Shown in pieces: positions 1 through 7,447 of a DNA stretch of 45,584 bases. The DNA comes from Chloroflexota bacterium. Lineage in GTDB: Bacteria; Chloroflexota; Anaerolineae; Promineifilales; Promineifilaceae. Under the pieces are notes generated by a model. That model worked only from the letters and a program-made list of their open reading frames with translations, ran no database searches and was not told where the DNA came from. The stretch is taken from the NCBI GenBank assembly GCA_018004935.1, contig JAGNBF010000062.1, positions 1 through 45,584 of the forward strand. Reading direction: 5' to 3'. Within the stretch, counting starts at the first letter, position 1. Every line of letters begins with the position of its first letter. The translations under genes and the position numbers were made by a program.

Positions 1-29
1 GGGTGAGGGGTTTAGATTGTATGACCTTA

Positions 30-126
30 CACGGTATAAATTTTGCCCTCACCCCCAACCCCTCTCCCGGTGCGGGAGAGGGGGGCAAGTTCCCTCTCCC
101 TGGGGAGAGGGCCAGGGTGAGGGGTT
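30..126. repeat. G-family repeat (CCCTCACCCC / GGGTGAGGGG type)
   Basis: The window opens in a repeat with outer arms GGGTGAGGGG and CCCTCACCCC and two inner hairpins built from CCTCTCCC / GGGAGAGG. Repeats of this look are common between genes in Chloroflexota and some other phyla. No gene is visible before position 207. Confidence 0.7.
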
Positions 127-206
127 TGGGTTGTCTCTTGACGGGATCGGGTGGTCTGGTAACATTCGCACAAGTAAAACATCTGTGCGAATAACTGAGG
201 GTGTGT

Positions 207-1907
207 ATGAACGAAGCGATTGGCTACATCGTCGGGGGTGGGTTAAAGGAAGGGTTCCGTATCCGGTTGACGGTTCCGGCGGAGACGGTGCAGGAAGGTA
301 GTTTTATGGTATGTGACAGCGGCCGCAACCGTTACTACGGCCTTGTCACCGATTTGCAATTGGGGGCTACCGATCCCCGCTTCGCCGATGAGCAACCCAC
401 TCGCCTGCAACCGGCCATCAGCCAGGCCCTGCTAGGCAAAACCCTGTACACCACCCTCAACGTCTACCCCACCCTGATGCTGGACACCGGCCCGGCGTTG
501 GGCACAACCGAGCGGCTGGAGTGGGAGCAACGGATCGATCAAGGTATCGAAAACCCTGGCCCCAAGCCGGTGAAAACCGTACCCGCCCATCATGCCCCGG
601 TACGCACCGCCGATGCCGGAGATGTGGCCGAGATTTTTGGGCAGGCAGGCAAGGGGATGTTCGTCGTCGGGCACACCATCGAACAGGGTCATCCCATCCG
701 CCTGGATTTGAACAAATTTGTGAAGCGTTCCAGTGGCATTTTTGGGGCTACAGGCACGGGGAAGAGTTTCCTGACCCGGATGGTGCTGGCGGGGCTGATG
801 CAGGAAGATGTCGCGGCCGCGTTGGTCTTTGACATGCACAACGAATATGGCCTGGACGACCTGGACACCGACAAAGGGCAGTCGGTACGAGGGTTGCGCT
901 CCCTCTTCCCGCGCAAGGTGCAAATCGCCGCTCTGGGTAAAGGAGCGATGGTGCGCGGCAAATCCCCCGATTTCACCCTGGAACTGGCCCTCAGCGACTT
1001 CACCACCAACGACATCAACCTGCTGGGCGAGTCGCTTAACCTGACCGATACTGCCGCTGTCACCCTCAACGCCCTGGAACGGGCTTTTGGCCTACACTGG
1101 TTTGCTGAGTTCATGAATTTGGAGCCGGGAGCTATGGAGTTTGACCCGGAAACGGGCAAATCGCGCCCGGCTCCTGGCTCGGTAGCTTACTGGGCACGGG
1201 ATAACAACATCAACGACAAAGCCGCCGAAGCCCTGCACCGCAAACTCAAACTGATCTACGACCGCCCCTATGTGGTGGAGAAACCGGTTATTGACGCCGT
1301 TACCGACATTGTGGACAAGTTAGAGAACGGCAAACACGTCATTCTCAGCTTTGGCGAGTATGAAAGCGACCTGGATTACCTGCTGGTGACGAACATCCTG
1401 ACCCGGCGCATCCGCCAGCATTGGGTGCATAAAACGGAGCGGCACAAGAGCCACGGCGCGGCCGCGCCCCGTCCCCTCGTCATCGCCATCGAAGAAGCCC
1501 ACAAACTGCTCAACCCCCAAATCGCCAGCCAGACCGCCTTCGGCACGATTGCCCGTGAGTTACGCAAATATTTTGTCACCCTGCTGGTGGTAGACCAACG
1601 TCCATCGGGCATTGACGACGAAATTTTGTCCCAGATTGGCACGCGCATTACCGGATGGCTGGGGGATGAAGACGACATCCGCGCCGTATTGACCGGATTG
1701 GCGGGACGGGAGCAGTTGCGCGGCATGTTGGCCCGGTTGCAGGAGAAAGAAGAGGTGCTTCTGCTAGGTTGGGGCGTCAAAATGCCCATTCCCATCCGTT
1801 CCCGCCGCTACGACGAGAAGTTCTACGCTGAGATCAACCTACGACCCGGCGGCCGCGGTCTCAGCGATCTCTCCATTGAAGAACTCAACAACGACCTTTT
1901 TGGCTAA
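207..1907 (+). CDS. herA: HerA-type ATP-dependent DNA translocase (DUF87)
   Basis: A 566-residue P-loop ATPase of the HerA/FtsK superfamily. HerA proteins form hexameric rings that translocate DNA and usually work with the NurA nuclease in double-strand-break end resection. Visible motifs are an N-terminal beta-barrel-like part (about residues 1-160), Walker A GATGTGKS near 180-187, FDMHNEYG just after it, Walker B ending IAIEEAH near 424-432, and a sensor-like VVDQRPSGID near 460. I chose ATG 207 because GAGG lies 6 bases upstream; a GTG at 201 is in frame but has no room for a ribosome-binding site. NurA is not in the window and could lie before it. The stop codon falls within the target duplication of the MITE that follows. 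Four GCGGCCGC octamers lie inside the gene. Confidence 0.88.
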   Translation: MNEAIGYIVGGGLKEGFRIRLTVPAETVQEGSFMVCDSGRNRYYGLVTDLQLGATDPRFADEQPTRLQPAISQALLGKTLYTTLNVYPTLMLDTGPALGTTERLEWEQRIDQGIENPGPKPVKTVPAHHAPVRTADAGDVAEIFGQAGKGMFVVGHTIEQGHPIRLDLNKFVKRSSGIFGATGTGKSFLTRMVLAGLMQEDVAAALVFDMHNEYGLDDLDTDKGQSVRGLRSLFPRKVQIAALGKGAMVRGKSPDFTLELALSDFTTNDINLLGESLNLTDTAAVTLNALERAFGLHWFAEFMNLEPGAMEFDPETGKSRPAPGSVAYWARDNNINDKAAEALHRKLKLIYDRPYVVEKPVIDAVTDIVDKLENGKHVILSFGEYESDLDYLLVTNILTRRIRQHWVHKTERHKSHGAAAPRPLVIAIEEAHKLLNPQIASQTAFGTIARELRKYFVTLLVVDQRPSGIDDEILSQIGTRITGWLGDEDDIRAVLTGLAGREQLRGMLARLQEKEEVLLLGWGVKMPIPIRSRRYDEKFYAEINLRPGGRGLSDLSIEELNNDLFG

Positions 1908-1943
1908 GGGTGTGTTTCATTTTGGTTGAGAGGAAGAAAATAA

Positions 1944-2045
1944 TGAGTCTACTGCAAAAAGCCCGGTTTCTGACTAATCTAACCGTCGCTTCCAGAGAGA
2001 AAGAAACCGGGCTTCTAACTGCTTTGACCTTTTTTCAGTGGTGTC
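1944..2045. repeat. Element B (copy 1)
   Basis: About 102 bp beginning TGAGTCTACTG, with internal arms AAGCCCGGTTTCT and AGAAACCGGGCTT and an end CAGTGGTGTC. A second copy in opposite orientation lies at 30449-30549, so this is a dispersed small repeat, here nested in MITE A. Confidence 0.8.
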
Positions 2046-2070
2046 AATAATTAATTCGTTGAATTCGTGA

Positions 2071-2164
2071 GTAAGCGTTCAGTTCCCTGAGAGAATGAAC
2101 CTTCCGAAGGTTTCCGAAAAGGTATTTACCAGTGGTACAGACCTTCGGAAGGCTGAACGCTTAC
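2071..2164. repeat. Element C (copy 1), 12-bp perfect terminal inverted repeats
   Basis: Terminal repeats GTAAGCGTTCAG (2071-2082) and CTGAACGCTTAC (2153-2164) are exact complements. The interior carries CCTTCCGAAGG and CCTTCGGAAGG. The related copy at 30312-30403 is flanked by an 8-bp direct repeat. Confidence 0.85.
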
Positions 2165-2325
2165 CAGTTCAACAGTTCAATAATTAATTATTCAACTCAT
2201 TTGAAACACACTTTTGGGCTAATTATGAATAACGATACACGTCCTTGAAGGCAGAACTTGTCGAAGCCCGGCTCCCCCTTCGACAAACTCAGGCAAAGCC
2301 GTACACCACCTGTCTGGATACAATT

Positions 2326-3138
2326 ATGAAACCTTTTCTCAAATGGGCAGGTGGTAAATACCGACTTGTTGAACGCATTAAAGCCGCCTTGCCCTCTGGC
2401 AAACGGTGGATTGAGCCATTTATTGGCTCCGGAGCTGTATTTCTTAATGCTGATTACCCGGTGTATCTCCTGGCCGACAGTAACCCCGATTTAATCAACC
2501 TTTATCGTTATCTCCAGGCCGAGGGGCCAGATTTCATTGCCTATTGCCGCACCTTTTTTCAGCCGGAACAGAACGAAAAATCAGCCTTTTACGCCTGGCG
2601 TGAGCAGTTCAACCAGACCGAAAATTGCCGTGAAAAGGCGGCGTTGTTTCTTTACCTAAACAAACACGGGTACAATGGTTTGTGCCGTTATAACAGCCGG
2701 GGGAAATTTAATGTCCCCTTTGGTCGTTATAAACAGGCGCATTTTCCCGAAGCAGAGATGATTTTTTTCTGGCAGAAAGCCCAACGGGCGGAGTTTTGCC
2801 AGGGAACGTTTCCGGGAACGCTCGCGGCCGCGACCCCCGGCGATGTCGTCTACTGTGATCCCCCTTACCACGCCCTCTCCAAAACTGCTAACTTCACCAG
2901 CTACAGTGACACCCCTTTTGGCTGGGCACAACAAGAACAATTAGCTGATATGGCGCGAGAACTGGCTAACCGAGGCATTCCCGTCCTCATCTCTAACCAC
3001 AACACAGACGAAATTCGCGAGTTATACGCTGGCGCACAAATCACCGAGTTTTTTGTCCAGCGGTTCATCAGTTGCGATGGTGCGAATCGTCAAAAAGCGC
3101 CTGAACTCCTGGCCTATTTTGCGCCCACAAAAAAATAG
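2326..3138 (+). CDS. dam: DNA adenine methylase, Dam / D12 class
   Basis: A 270-residue N6-adenine methyltransferase of the alpha (D12) class; Dam relatives methylate GATC. The AdoMet motif is seen in FLKWAGGK (residues 4-11) and the catalytic motif in DPPY (about 177-180); length is normal. The frame is open upstream to 2245, but those 27 residues are encoded by a dispersed repeat with arms like CTTGTCGAAG, so ATG 2326, directly before the conserved KPFLKWAGGK, is the likely start. No restriction endonuclease gene is adjacent, so it is a solitary methylase. It is bracketed by two inverted MITE A copies, which raises the possibility that it moved or could move with them. The target sequence cannot be read from the protein. 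Confidence 0.93.
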   Translation: MKPFLKWAGGKYRLVERIKAALPSGKRWIEPFIGSGAVFLNADYPVYLLADSNPDLINLYRYLQAEGPDFIAYCRTFFQPEQNEKSAFYAWREQFNQTENCREKAALFLYLNKHGYNGLCRYNSRGKFNVPFGRYKQAHFPEAEMIFFWQKAQRAEFCQGTFPGTLAAATPGDVVYCDPPYHALSKTANFTSYSDTPFGWAQQEQLADMARELANRGIPVLISNHNTDEIRELYAGAQITEFFVQRFISCDGANRQKAPELLAYFAPTKK

Positions 3139-3186
3139 CTGGCAGAACAACGTGTTTGAGATTGACGATTCAATAACTTAAACAGG

Positions 3187-3233
3187 TGCTGTGGACAATC
3201 CTCTGACCGTGCCACCCAGGTTATTTTTGGACG
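3187..3233. repeat. Family I repeat, degenerate copy
   Basis: GCTGTGGACAATCCTCTGACC followed by GTGCCACCCAGG and TTATTTTTGGACG matches the core and right arm of family I (see 27967-28040). The left arm is not recognisable. Confidence 0.6.
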
Positions 3234-3330
3234 CTTCCTTAGGGCCTGTAAACTTGAGTTTAGAGTTCAGAGCCAGAGGATTTTCCAGATTAGTTTCCTC
3301 TCGCTCTCTCCTCTCGCTCTAAACTCCAGT

Positions 3331-3400
3331 AAAAGATTAAGTTCCGTCAAGACCTGACAGATTTCCGAAAACCTGTCAGGTCTAAACCGGGAAGTTAAAT
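3331..3400. repeat. Element F (GACCTGACAG palindrome), copy 1
   Basis: GACCTGACAGATTTCCGAAA followed by ACCTGTCAGGTC forms a long hairpin. The same sequence, including flanks reading AAGATTAAG and CCGGGAAGTT, occurs in inverse orientation near 28065-28130; a short version lies at 35372-35405. Confidence 0.75.
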
Positions 3401-3406
3401 TAGAGT

Positions 3407-3495
3407 TTATCGGTAATAACCTGCCGAAGGTTTATGTCAACTGACTACGCAAAGGTACAAACCTTCGGCAGGTTTCCAAATGCTATTACCGATAA
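3407..3495. repeat. Element C2 (TATCGGTAATA termini), copy 1
   Basis: Terminal inverted repeats TATCGGTAATA (3408-3418) and TATTACCGATA (3484-3494) enclose CCTGCCGAAGG and CCTTCGGCAGG. A second copy with the same ends lies at 36587-36673. Confidence 0.85.
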
Positions 3496-3528
3496 TGTCT
3501 ATTTTTACGAACCCTCAGTACAGTTTGT

Positions 3529-3775
3529 TCCTACGAAAATGTAGGGCGGTTTGGTAAAGTGTGTGTTTCAAAGGAGTTGAATAATTAATCGTTGAACTGT
3601 TGAACTGTTCCTGAAACGGTAGACGTTCCCCTCGTTAATCATTCAACAATGCACAAATTCACCGATTAATTATTTTCTTCCTCTTAACCGAAATGAAACA
3701 CACCCTTTGGTAAATCGCCCAGTGGACGATTTAAAAAATCGTCTCACAAATTTTCATTCCGTTTGGTGAGTACCT
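3529..3775. repeat. Element D copy 1, split by MITE A
   Basis: The left part TCCTACGAAAATGTAGGGCG (3529-3548) and the right part ending in TTTTCATTCCGTTTGGTGAG match the intact element D at 8715-8797. MITE A (3559-3705) sits inside it, so the insertion is younger than D. Confidence 0.75.
3559..3705. mobile_element. MITE A copy 2, intact, 9-bp target duplication
   Basis: 147 bp with ends GTGTGTTTCA and TGAAACACACC. It is flanked by a perfect 9-bp direct repeat TTTGGTAAA (3550-3558 and 3706-3714). It lies in inverse orientation to copy 1 (1908-2213) across the dam gene. Confidence 0.85.
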
Positions 3776-3911
3776 GCCCTTCTACAAAATTGGGGCGGGC
3801 GTCTTTGCCCAAATCGAAAAAAACCTGGCGGAACGGGAGCCAGTGGAGCCAGAAGCTGGTTTGACGCCCGAAGTAGTAGCCCCGTGGCGCGAACGGAGGG
3901 CGCGAAAGTAG
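3735..3911 (+). pseudogene. Possible C-terminal gene fragment
   Basis: An open frame running out of element D encodes about 45 residues of ordinary protein-like sequence (YLPFYKIGAGVFAQIEKNLA, then a charged tail ending RERRARK) and stops at 3909-3911. There is no sensible start, and the first codons lie in repeat DNA, so it looks like the tail of a gene whose front was lost when element D inserted. I do not recognise the family. It could be chance. Confidence 0.35.
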
Positions 3912-3970
3912 GTCTGGTTAACGCGGCCGCATCCCTCGACAATCCCCATCGCAACGAGTACGATCTCCAG

Positions 3971-4651
3971 ATGGCTGGCAATATCATTCTCTTCCTCGGC
4001 GCGTCCTTTTTTTTGTGGCTGGTGCAACGTTTTGGGCCAAACCCGGAGCGGCCGCGACAACATCGGCTCTACCTGACGATCTTTGCCCTGTTTTGCTCCG
4101 TACTATTGCTATTTAACGCCCTGCTGGCCTACTTGATTTACGATAGCCTGTACATTACCGCCAACCTTCCCCCCACTACATCCCCTACCCAACTCGATGA
4201 GTTGCCACAAGGTGATCCCGTTAATGTTGTGGGAACCATCAGCCCCAATAATCCCATCCTGGTCGAGAATTACGTAGCTTACTATGATTGCATTGACACC
4301 ACTTGTTACCCCGATTTACCCCCTCAACTTCTTATCCATGTAGAAGATGGGGAAATTGTAATCAGCAACAATAGTTATGAAGACCATTCCTGGCCTGAAG
4401 AAGCGAATGTTTATTACCTGGCCCCTGAGCAACCCGTGGTTGTGGCCGGAACGGTTGTGCATTCGGCAGATGAGGTCACAGTCGAGGGAGCAATTGTATT
4501 TGCCGGATCGTATGATCTGTTTGTCCGTCTGGCGCAAAACCAACAAATTGTGCCGCTCATCTTGATGGGGGCTAACCTGTTCGCGGCCGCGGCCGGTCTC
4601 TTCATCACCTTCTCCCTCTTCCGCTTTATGACCAGGCCAATCAACGGATGA
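3971..4651 (+). CDS. Two-helix membrane protein with extracytoplasmic domain
   Basis: About 226 residues and not a family I recognise. The layout is clear: an N-terminal pair of membrane segments (about residues 2-19 and 30-56), a soluble domain of about 110 residues (60-180) probably outside the membrane, and a C-terminal membrane segment (about 200-220) ending FRFMTRPING. The middle domain reads like a small OB-like fold of the type seen in membrane proteins with a VxGTI strand, but this is a guess. ATG 3971 opens directly into the first membrane segment; an upstream GTG at 3884 would add 29 residues partly read through GCGGCCGC (3923) and overlap the preceding fragment, so I prefer 3971. 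No strong ribosome-binding site is seen at either start. Confidence 0.65.
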   Translation: MAGNIILFLGASFFLWLVQRFGPNPERPRQHRLYLTIFALFCSVLLLFNALLAYLIYDSLYITANLPPTTSPTQLDELPQGDPVNVVGTISPNNPILVENYVAYYDCIDTTCYPDLPPQLLIHVEDGEIVISNNSYEDHSWPEEANVYYLAPEQPVVVAGTVVHSADEVTVEGAIVFAGSYDLFVRLAQNQQIVPLILMGANLFAAAAGLFITFSLFRFMTRPING

Positions 4652-4832
4652 GCAATTCAGCCTTTCAGAGTCACTATTCAGGTGTCAGAACTTATTCCCA
4701 CGCCGAACATGGAATACAGTGGCAACAGGCATAATCTGCGGTTTTTTGCCCTGTTGCGTCGGGTATATCTGAGGCCACCCCTAACCCTGCACTCAGGGGC
4801 GGGGGAATTATTTGTATATAGCTATCCCCAAC

Positions 4833-5492
4833 ATGACCAAACGGTATCCCATCCCCGCCCAGGAAACACGCGCCGAGATTGAGGTGCTAAAGAGCCGGTT
4901 TGTGGCCGCGGCCGCACCTGCATTCACTGTCGAAGAAGCCAAACTATTCATCCAGCGCATCAAAACCGAATTTAGCGATGCCAGCCACAATGTGCCCGCT
5001 TTTCTTGTAGGTTTTGGCTCTTCTGTTGTGGCACATTGCCACGATGACGGCGAACCCTCAGGCACAGCCGGGCGTCCCATGCTGGCCGTACTCCAGGGGA
5101 GTGGGTTGGGGGATATTTGTGTGGTCGTAACGCGCTACTTTGGGGGGATTAAGCTGGGAACCGGGGGATTAGTGCGGGCCTATGGGGATGCGGTGAAGGC
5201 GGTATTGGCGATTTTGCCCCGGGCGGAAAAGGTGCCTACTCATACAGTAATGCTCGTTTATCCTTACACGTATATTGAGCGCATCCGCCTGTTAGTGGCA
5301 GAACATCACGGCCAGATTCTGGAGGAAGATTTTGCCGGGGATGTCACACTTACGGCCCAATTTATCACCGAAGATTACCCGCCGTTTCAAGAAACCCTGC
5401 GTGAAATGTCCCATGGTTCACTCACCGCCGAGATTGTCGTTACCGATGAGGCCACCATCATGCCATTGGCGTCAAACAGCCCGACCGGGTAA
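4833..5492 (+). CDS. yigZ: YigZ / IMPACT family protein
   Basis: 219 residues, full length for the YigZ/UPF0029 family, which has been implicated in translation-related nucleic acid binding but whose bacterial role is not settled. The family signatures are DGEPSGTAGRPML (about residues 68-80) and TRYFGGIKLGTGGL (about 95-108), followed by a C-terminal ferredoxin-like (DUF1949-type) half. ATG 4833 gives the usual N-terminus; an in-frame TTG at 4812 has GGGGG at a good distance and cannot be ruled out. A GCGGCCGC octamer at 4908 encodes an Ala run between helix 1 and the core domain. The 180 bases before it contain nothing I can name. Confidence 0.92.
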   Translation: MTKRYPIPAQETRAEIEVLKSRFVAAAAPAFTVEEAKLFIQRIKTEFSDASHNVPAFLVGFGSSVVAHCHDDGEPSGTAGRPMLAVLQGSGLGDICVVVTRYFGGIKLGTGGLVRAYGDAVKAVLAILPRAEKVPTHTVMLVYPYTYIERIRLLVAEHHGQILEEDFAGDVTLTAQFITEDYPPFQETLREMSHGSLTAEIVVTDEATIMPLASNSPTG

Positions 5493-5508
5493 GAGGAATT
5501 TTGAGTCT

Positions 5509-5630
5509 TGGGGATTTCAGGGGGTTGACACCATCTGTAGGGCAACCTTTGTGGTTGCCTTCGGCGGGGCAGGCACAAGGCCAGCCCCACCATTTAGCCA
5601 CACCCCGCGAATTCCGAAAGAAGCAAATTT
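5509..5630. repeat. Element E copy 1
   Basis: Starts GGGGATTTCAGGGGGTTGAC and ends CCACACCCCGCGAATTCC. Further copies are at 41045-41165 and 41323-41450. The arms are partly complementary, so the unit can fold into a long imperfect hairpin. Confidence 0.75.
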
Positions 5631-5754
5631 TTTTGCAGGACGATTCGGCAAAGGGGTGTTTTAAACGAGTTGAACAATTAATTGTCGAACTGTTGAATGG
5701 TGGTGACTCTACACGTCCTCGAGGGCTGAGCTTGCGAAGCCTGGCCCCCCTGAT

Positions 5755-5803
5755 GCTATGGCCGGTCTCCTGACCGCGCCACCAATATGTGACTGTAATG
5801 GGT
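5755..5803. repeat. Family I core plus CACCAATATGTGACTGT tail
   Basis: GCTATGGCCGGTCTCCTGAC with CGCGCCACC is the family I core. It continues into CACCAATATGTGACTGTAAT, which also follows a repeat at 28267-28290 and is present inverted near 23258-23272. Confidence 0.65.
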
Positions 5804-5811
5804 ATCACTTC

Positions 5812-5864
5812 GTAACTACTAAGTCATTGCCTTCGACAAGCTCAGGCAATGGCTTAGTAGTTAC
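5812..5864. repeat. Element H copy 1, long hairpin
   Basis: GTAACTACTAAGTCATTGCC pairs with GGCAATGGCTTAGTAGTTAC around a loop containing TTCGACAAGCTCA, giving about 20 base pairs. It lies just beyond the stop of the minus-strand stress-protein gene and could act as its terminator. Related units are at 9754-9837 and 36789-36871. Confidence 0.8.
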
Positions 5865-5884
5865 CATAGTATCTTTTCAACTTT

Positions 5885-6793
5885 TTAAGCGGGATTAGCC
5901 TGCGGCCGCACCACCAACAGTGCACAAGGGGCTGTGTGCAATACCTTCTCCGTCACACTGCCATGCACCCAGCGCTGGAAACCGGTACGCCCATGTGTCG
6001 CCATAACAATCAAGTTAATGTGTCGGGCATCAACAAAATCTACAATGGTTTGCGCTGGCTCCCCGCCCCACACCTCGGTTGTCAGTTCCGGCACACGCTC
6101 TTTACAGCGTATGGCTACCTGGCTGAGGTATTCTGTCGTGTGGGTATAATTATCTTCACGTAAACGATCCCCAAACCCATGCTCTAGTTTATCGAGTGAA
6201 GCGATGAGATGGGGATCAATGTCCAGAGGTTGTACCACGCTGAACAACGTCACATGGCATCCCAGGCTTTGGGCAACGGCCATGCCGGGGGCTACCGCCT
6301 GTGCCGCCAGCTCCGAACGATCCAGGGCTATCACCATCCGGCTGAGTGGCTCGTTTTTGCGTAGCACCAGCACCGGGCAGTGGGCTTCCCGTAGCACTTT
6401 TTCGGTGATACTGCCTAACATCCAACGGGTGAAGCCCGTGCGGCCATGTGTAGACATAACAATCAGGTCAACCCCCTCCGCGGCCGCGGTCTCCACAATA
6501 ACCGTAGCTTCATCCCCCTCTTCGATAAGCGAATGGATAACTACTCCCGGATACGCCAGTTTTTCAACCAACCCATGCAGATACATCAACAAATCATGGC
6601 GAGATTGTTCCACCGATTGTTCTGGTAGTAAGAACCCATAGGGCACCGGATCCATCACCACCATATGTTGCAGAATCGGCACACTCAATAAATAGACCTC
6701 ACCCTGACCCTGTTGGGCCAACACCATGGCTGGTTCCAAAGCCCGTTCGGCCAGTTCTGAGCCATCTAAGGGGACAAGAATTTTCTTAAACAT
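5885..6793 (-). CDS. Tandem universal stress protein (two UspA domains)
   Basis: 302 residues made of two UspA domains (about 1-146 and 150-300). Each carries the ATP-binding pattern near its end: MSTHGRTGFTRW with GSITEKVL, and MATHGRTGFQRW with GSVTEKVL. Proteins with this arrangement bind ATP and support survival under stress; the partner is unknown. A strong site AGGAAGG precedes ATG 6793. The gene follows the oxidoreductase gamma subunit by 10 bases, so it is probably the last gene of that operon, linking the stress protein to ferredoxin-dependent 2-oxoacid metabolism. Two GCGGCCGC octamers (5902, 6480) lie inside. Confidence 0.93.
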   Translation of the reverse strand: MFKKILVPLDGSELAERALEPAMVLAQQGQGEVYLLSVPILQHMVVMDPVPYGFLLPEQSVEQSRHDLLMYLHGLVEKLAYPGVVIHSLIEEGDEATVIVETAAAEGVDLIVMSTHGRTGFTRWMLGSITEKVLREAHCPVLVLRKNEPLSRMVIALDRSELAAQAVAPGMAVAQSLGCHVTLFSVVQPLDIDPHLIASLDKLEHGFGDRLREDNYTHTTEYLSQVAIRCKERVPELTTEVWGGEPAQTIVDFVDARHINLIVMATHGRTGFQRWVHGSVTEKVLHTAPCALLVVRPQANPA

Positions 6794-6803
6794 AATAACC
6801 TTC

Positions 6804-7337
6804 CTATTGGCAGGCGTAACCCTGCCGCAAAACCTGCATGTTGGTGTCCATCAGGTGGGCCTTGCCTTTGGAGACATGGGTCATGAGCGCCCCTTCTAAT
6901 TGCTCCAGGGTGAGGATGGGCCGTTTGGCGAGCAGTGCCCCCAGGACGGCCATATTCATGAGTTTGGCATTACCGGCGGCGGCGGCAATGGCGTTGGCGG
7001 TTATATAGATGACGGTGATGTCATCGCGGCCGCAAACGGAATTTACCAGTGAACTATTGATAACCAATAATCCCCCCGGCTTTACAATCGCTTCATACTT
7101 CTCAAAAGATGGCTGATTCAGGGCAATAACCACATCCGGTTGGGCCACAATCGGGGCCCCAATCACCTCATCACTGATGATAACCGTACAGTTGGCGGTG
7201 CCACCACGCATCTCCGGGCCATACGAAGGGATCCAGGTCACATTTTTCCCGGCGTCCATACCGGCATAAGCCAACAACTGTCCGGCAAACAGTACGCCCT
7301 GTCCGCCGAAACCTGCGATTACAATGGATGTCTCCAT
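6804..7337 (-). CDS. 2-oxoacid:ferredoxin oxidoreductase, gamma subunit
   Basis: 177 residues, the size of the separate gamma subunit of VOR/KOR-type enzymes that oxidatively decarboxylate 2-oxoacids to acyl-CoA and reduce ferredoxin. The signature GFGGQGVLFAG follows the start, and PSYGPEMRGGTANC is typical of the CoA-side domain. The frame is open to 7406, but ATG 7337 opens into the conserved ETSIVIAGFGGQG, with AAGGA upstream, so I use it. It is separated from the alpha, beta and delta genes by an aminotransferase gene. At the octamer (7026) the coding reads Val-Cys-Gly-Arg. Substrate class cannot be fixed from this subunit. Confidence 0.9.
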   Translation of the reverse strand: METSIVIAGFGGQGVLFAGQLLAYAGMDAGKNVTWIPSYGPEMRGGTANCTVIISDEVIGAPIVAQPDVVIALNQPSFEKYEAIVKPGGLLVINSSLVNSVCGRDDITVIYITANAIAAAAGNAKLMNMAVLGALLAKRPILTLEQLEGALMTHVSKGKAHLMDTNMQVLRQGYACQ

Positions 7338-7447
7338 GATTTTGAAAATTCCTTTGCGGTGAAAATTGGTTTCACCAGCGGTAATAACCAATTCACCCAT
7401 AATCAACTAACCGTTTCCACAACCATACATGTCTGATTCTGGCCTGT

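Larger units (their letters stand above)
1908..2213. mobile_element. MITE A copy 1, carrying nested elements B and C
   Basis: The ends are GGGTGTGTTTCA and TGAAACACAC. The flanking sequence TTTGGCTAA (1899-1907) recurs as TTGGGCTAA (2214-2222), an 8/9 target duplication that includes the herA stop codon. The interior matches MITE A copy 2 (3559-3705) in inverse orientation but is interrupted by element B (1944-2045) and element C (2071-2164). No transposase is encoded. Confidence 0.8.

Noticed and set aside
2245-2325. 27-residue extension of Dam
   Set aside because: It is encoded by a dispersed repeat (CTTGTCGAAG / CTTCGACAA) and precedes the family's normal start.
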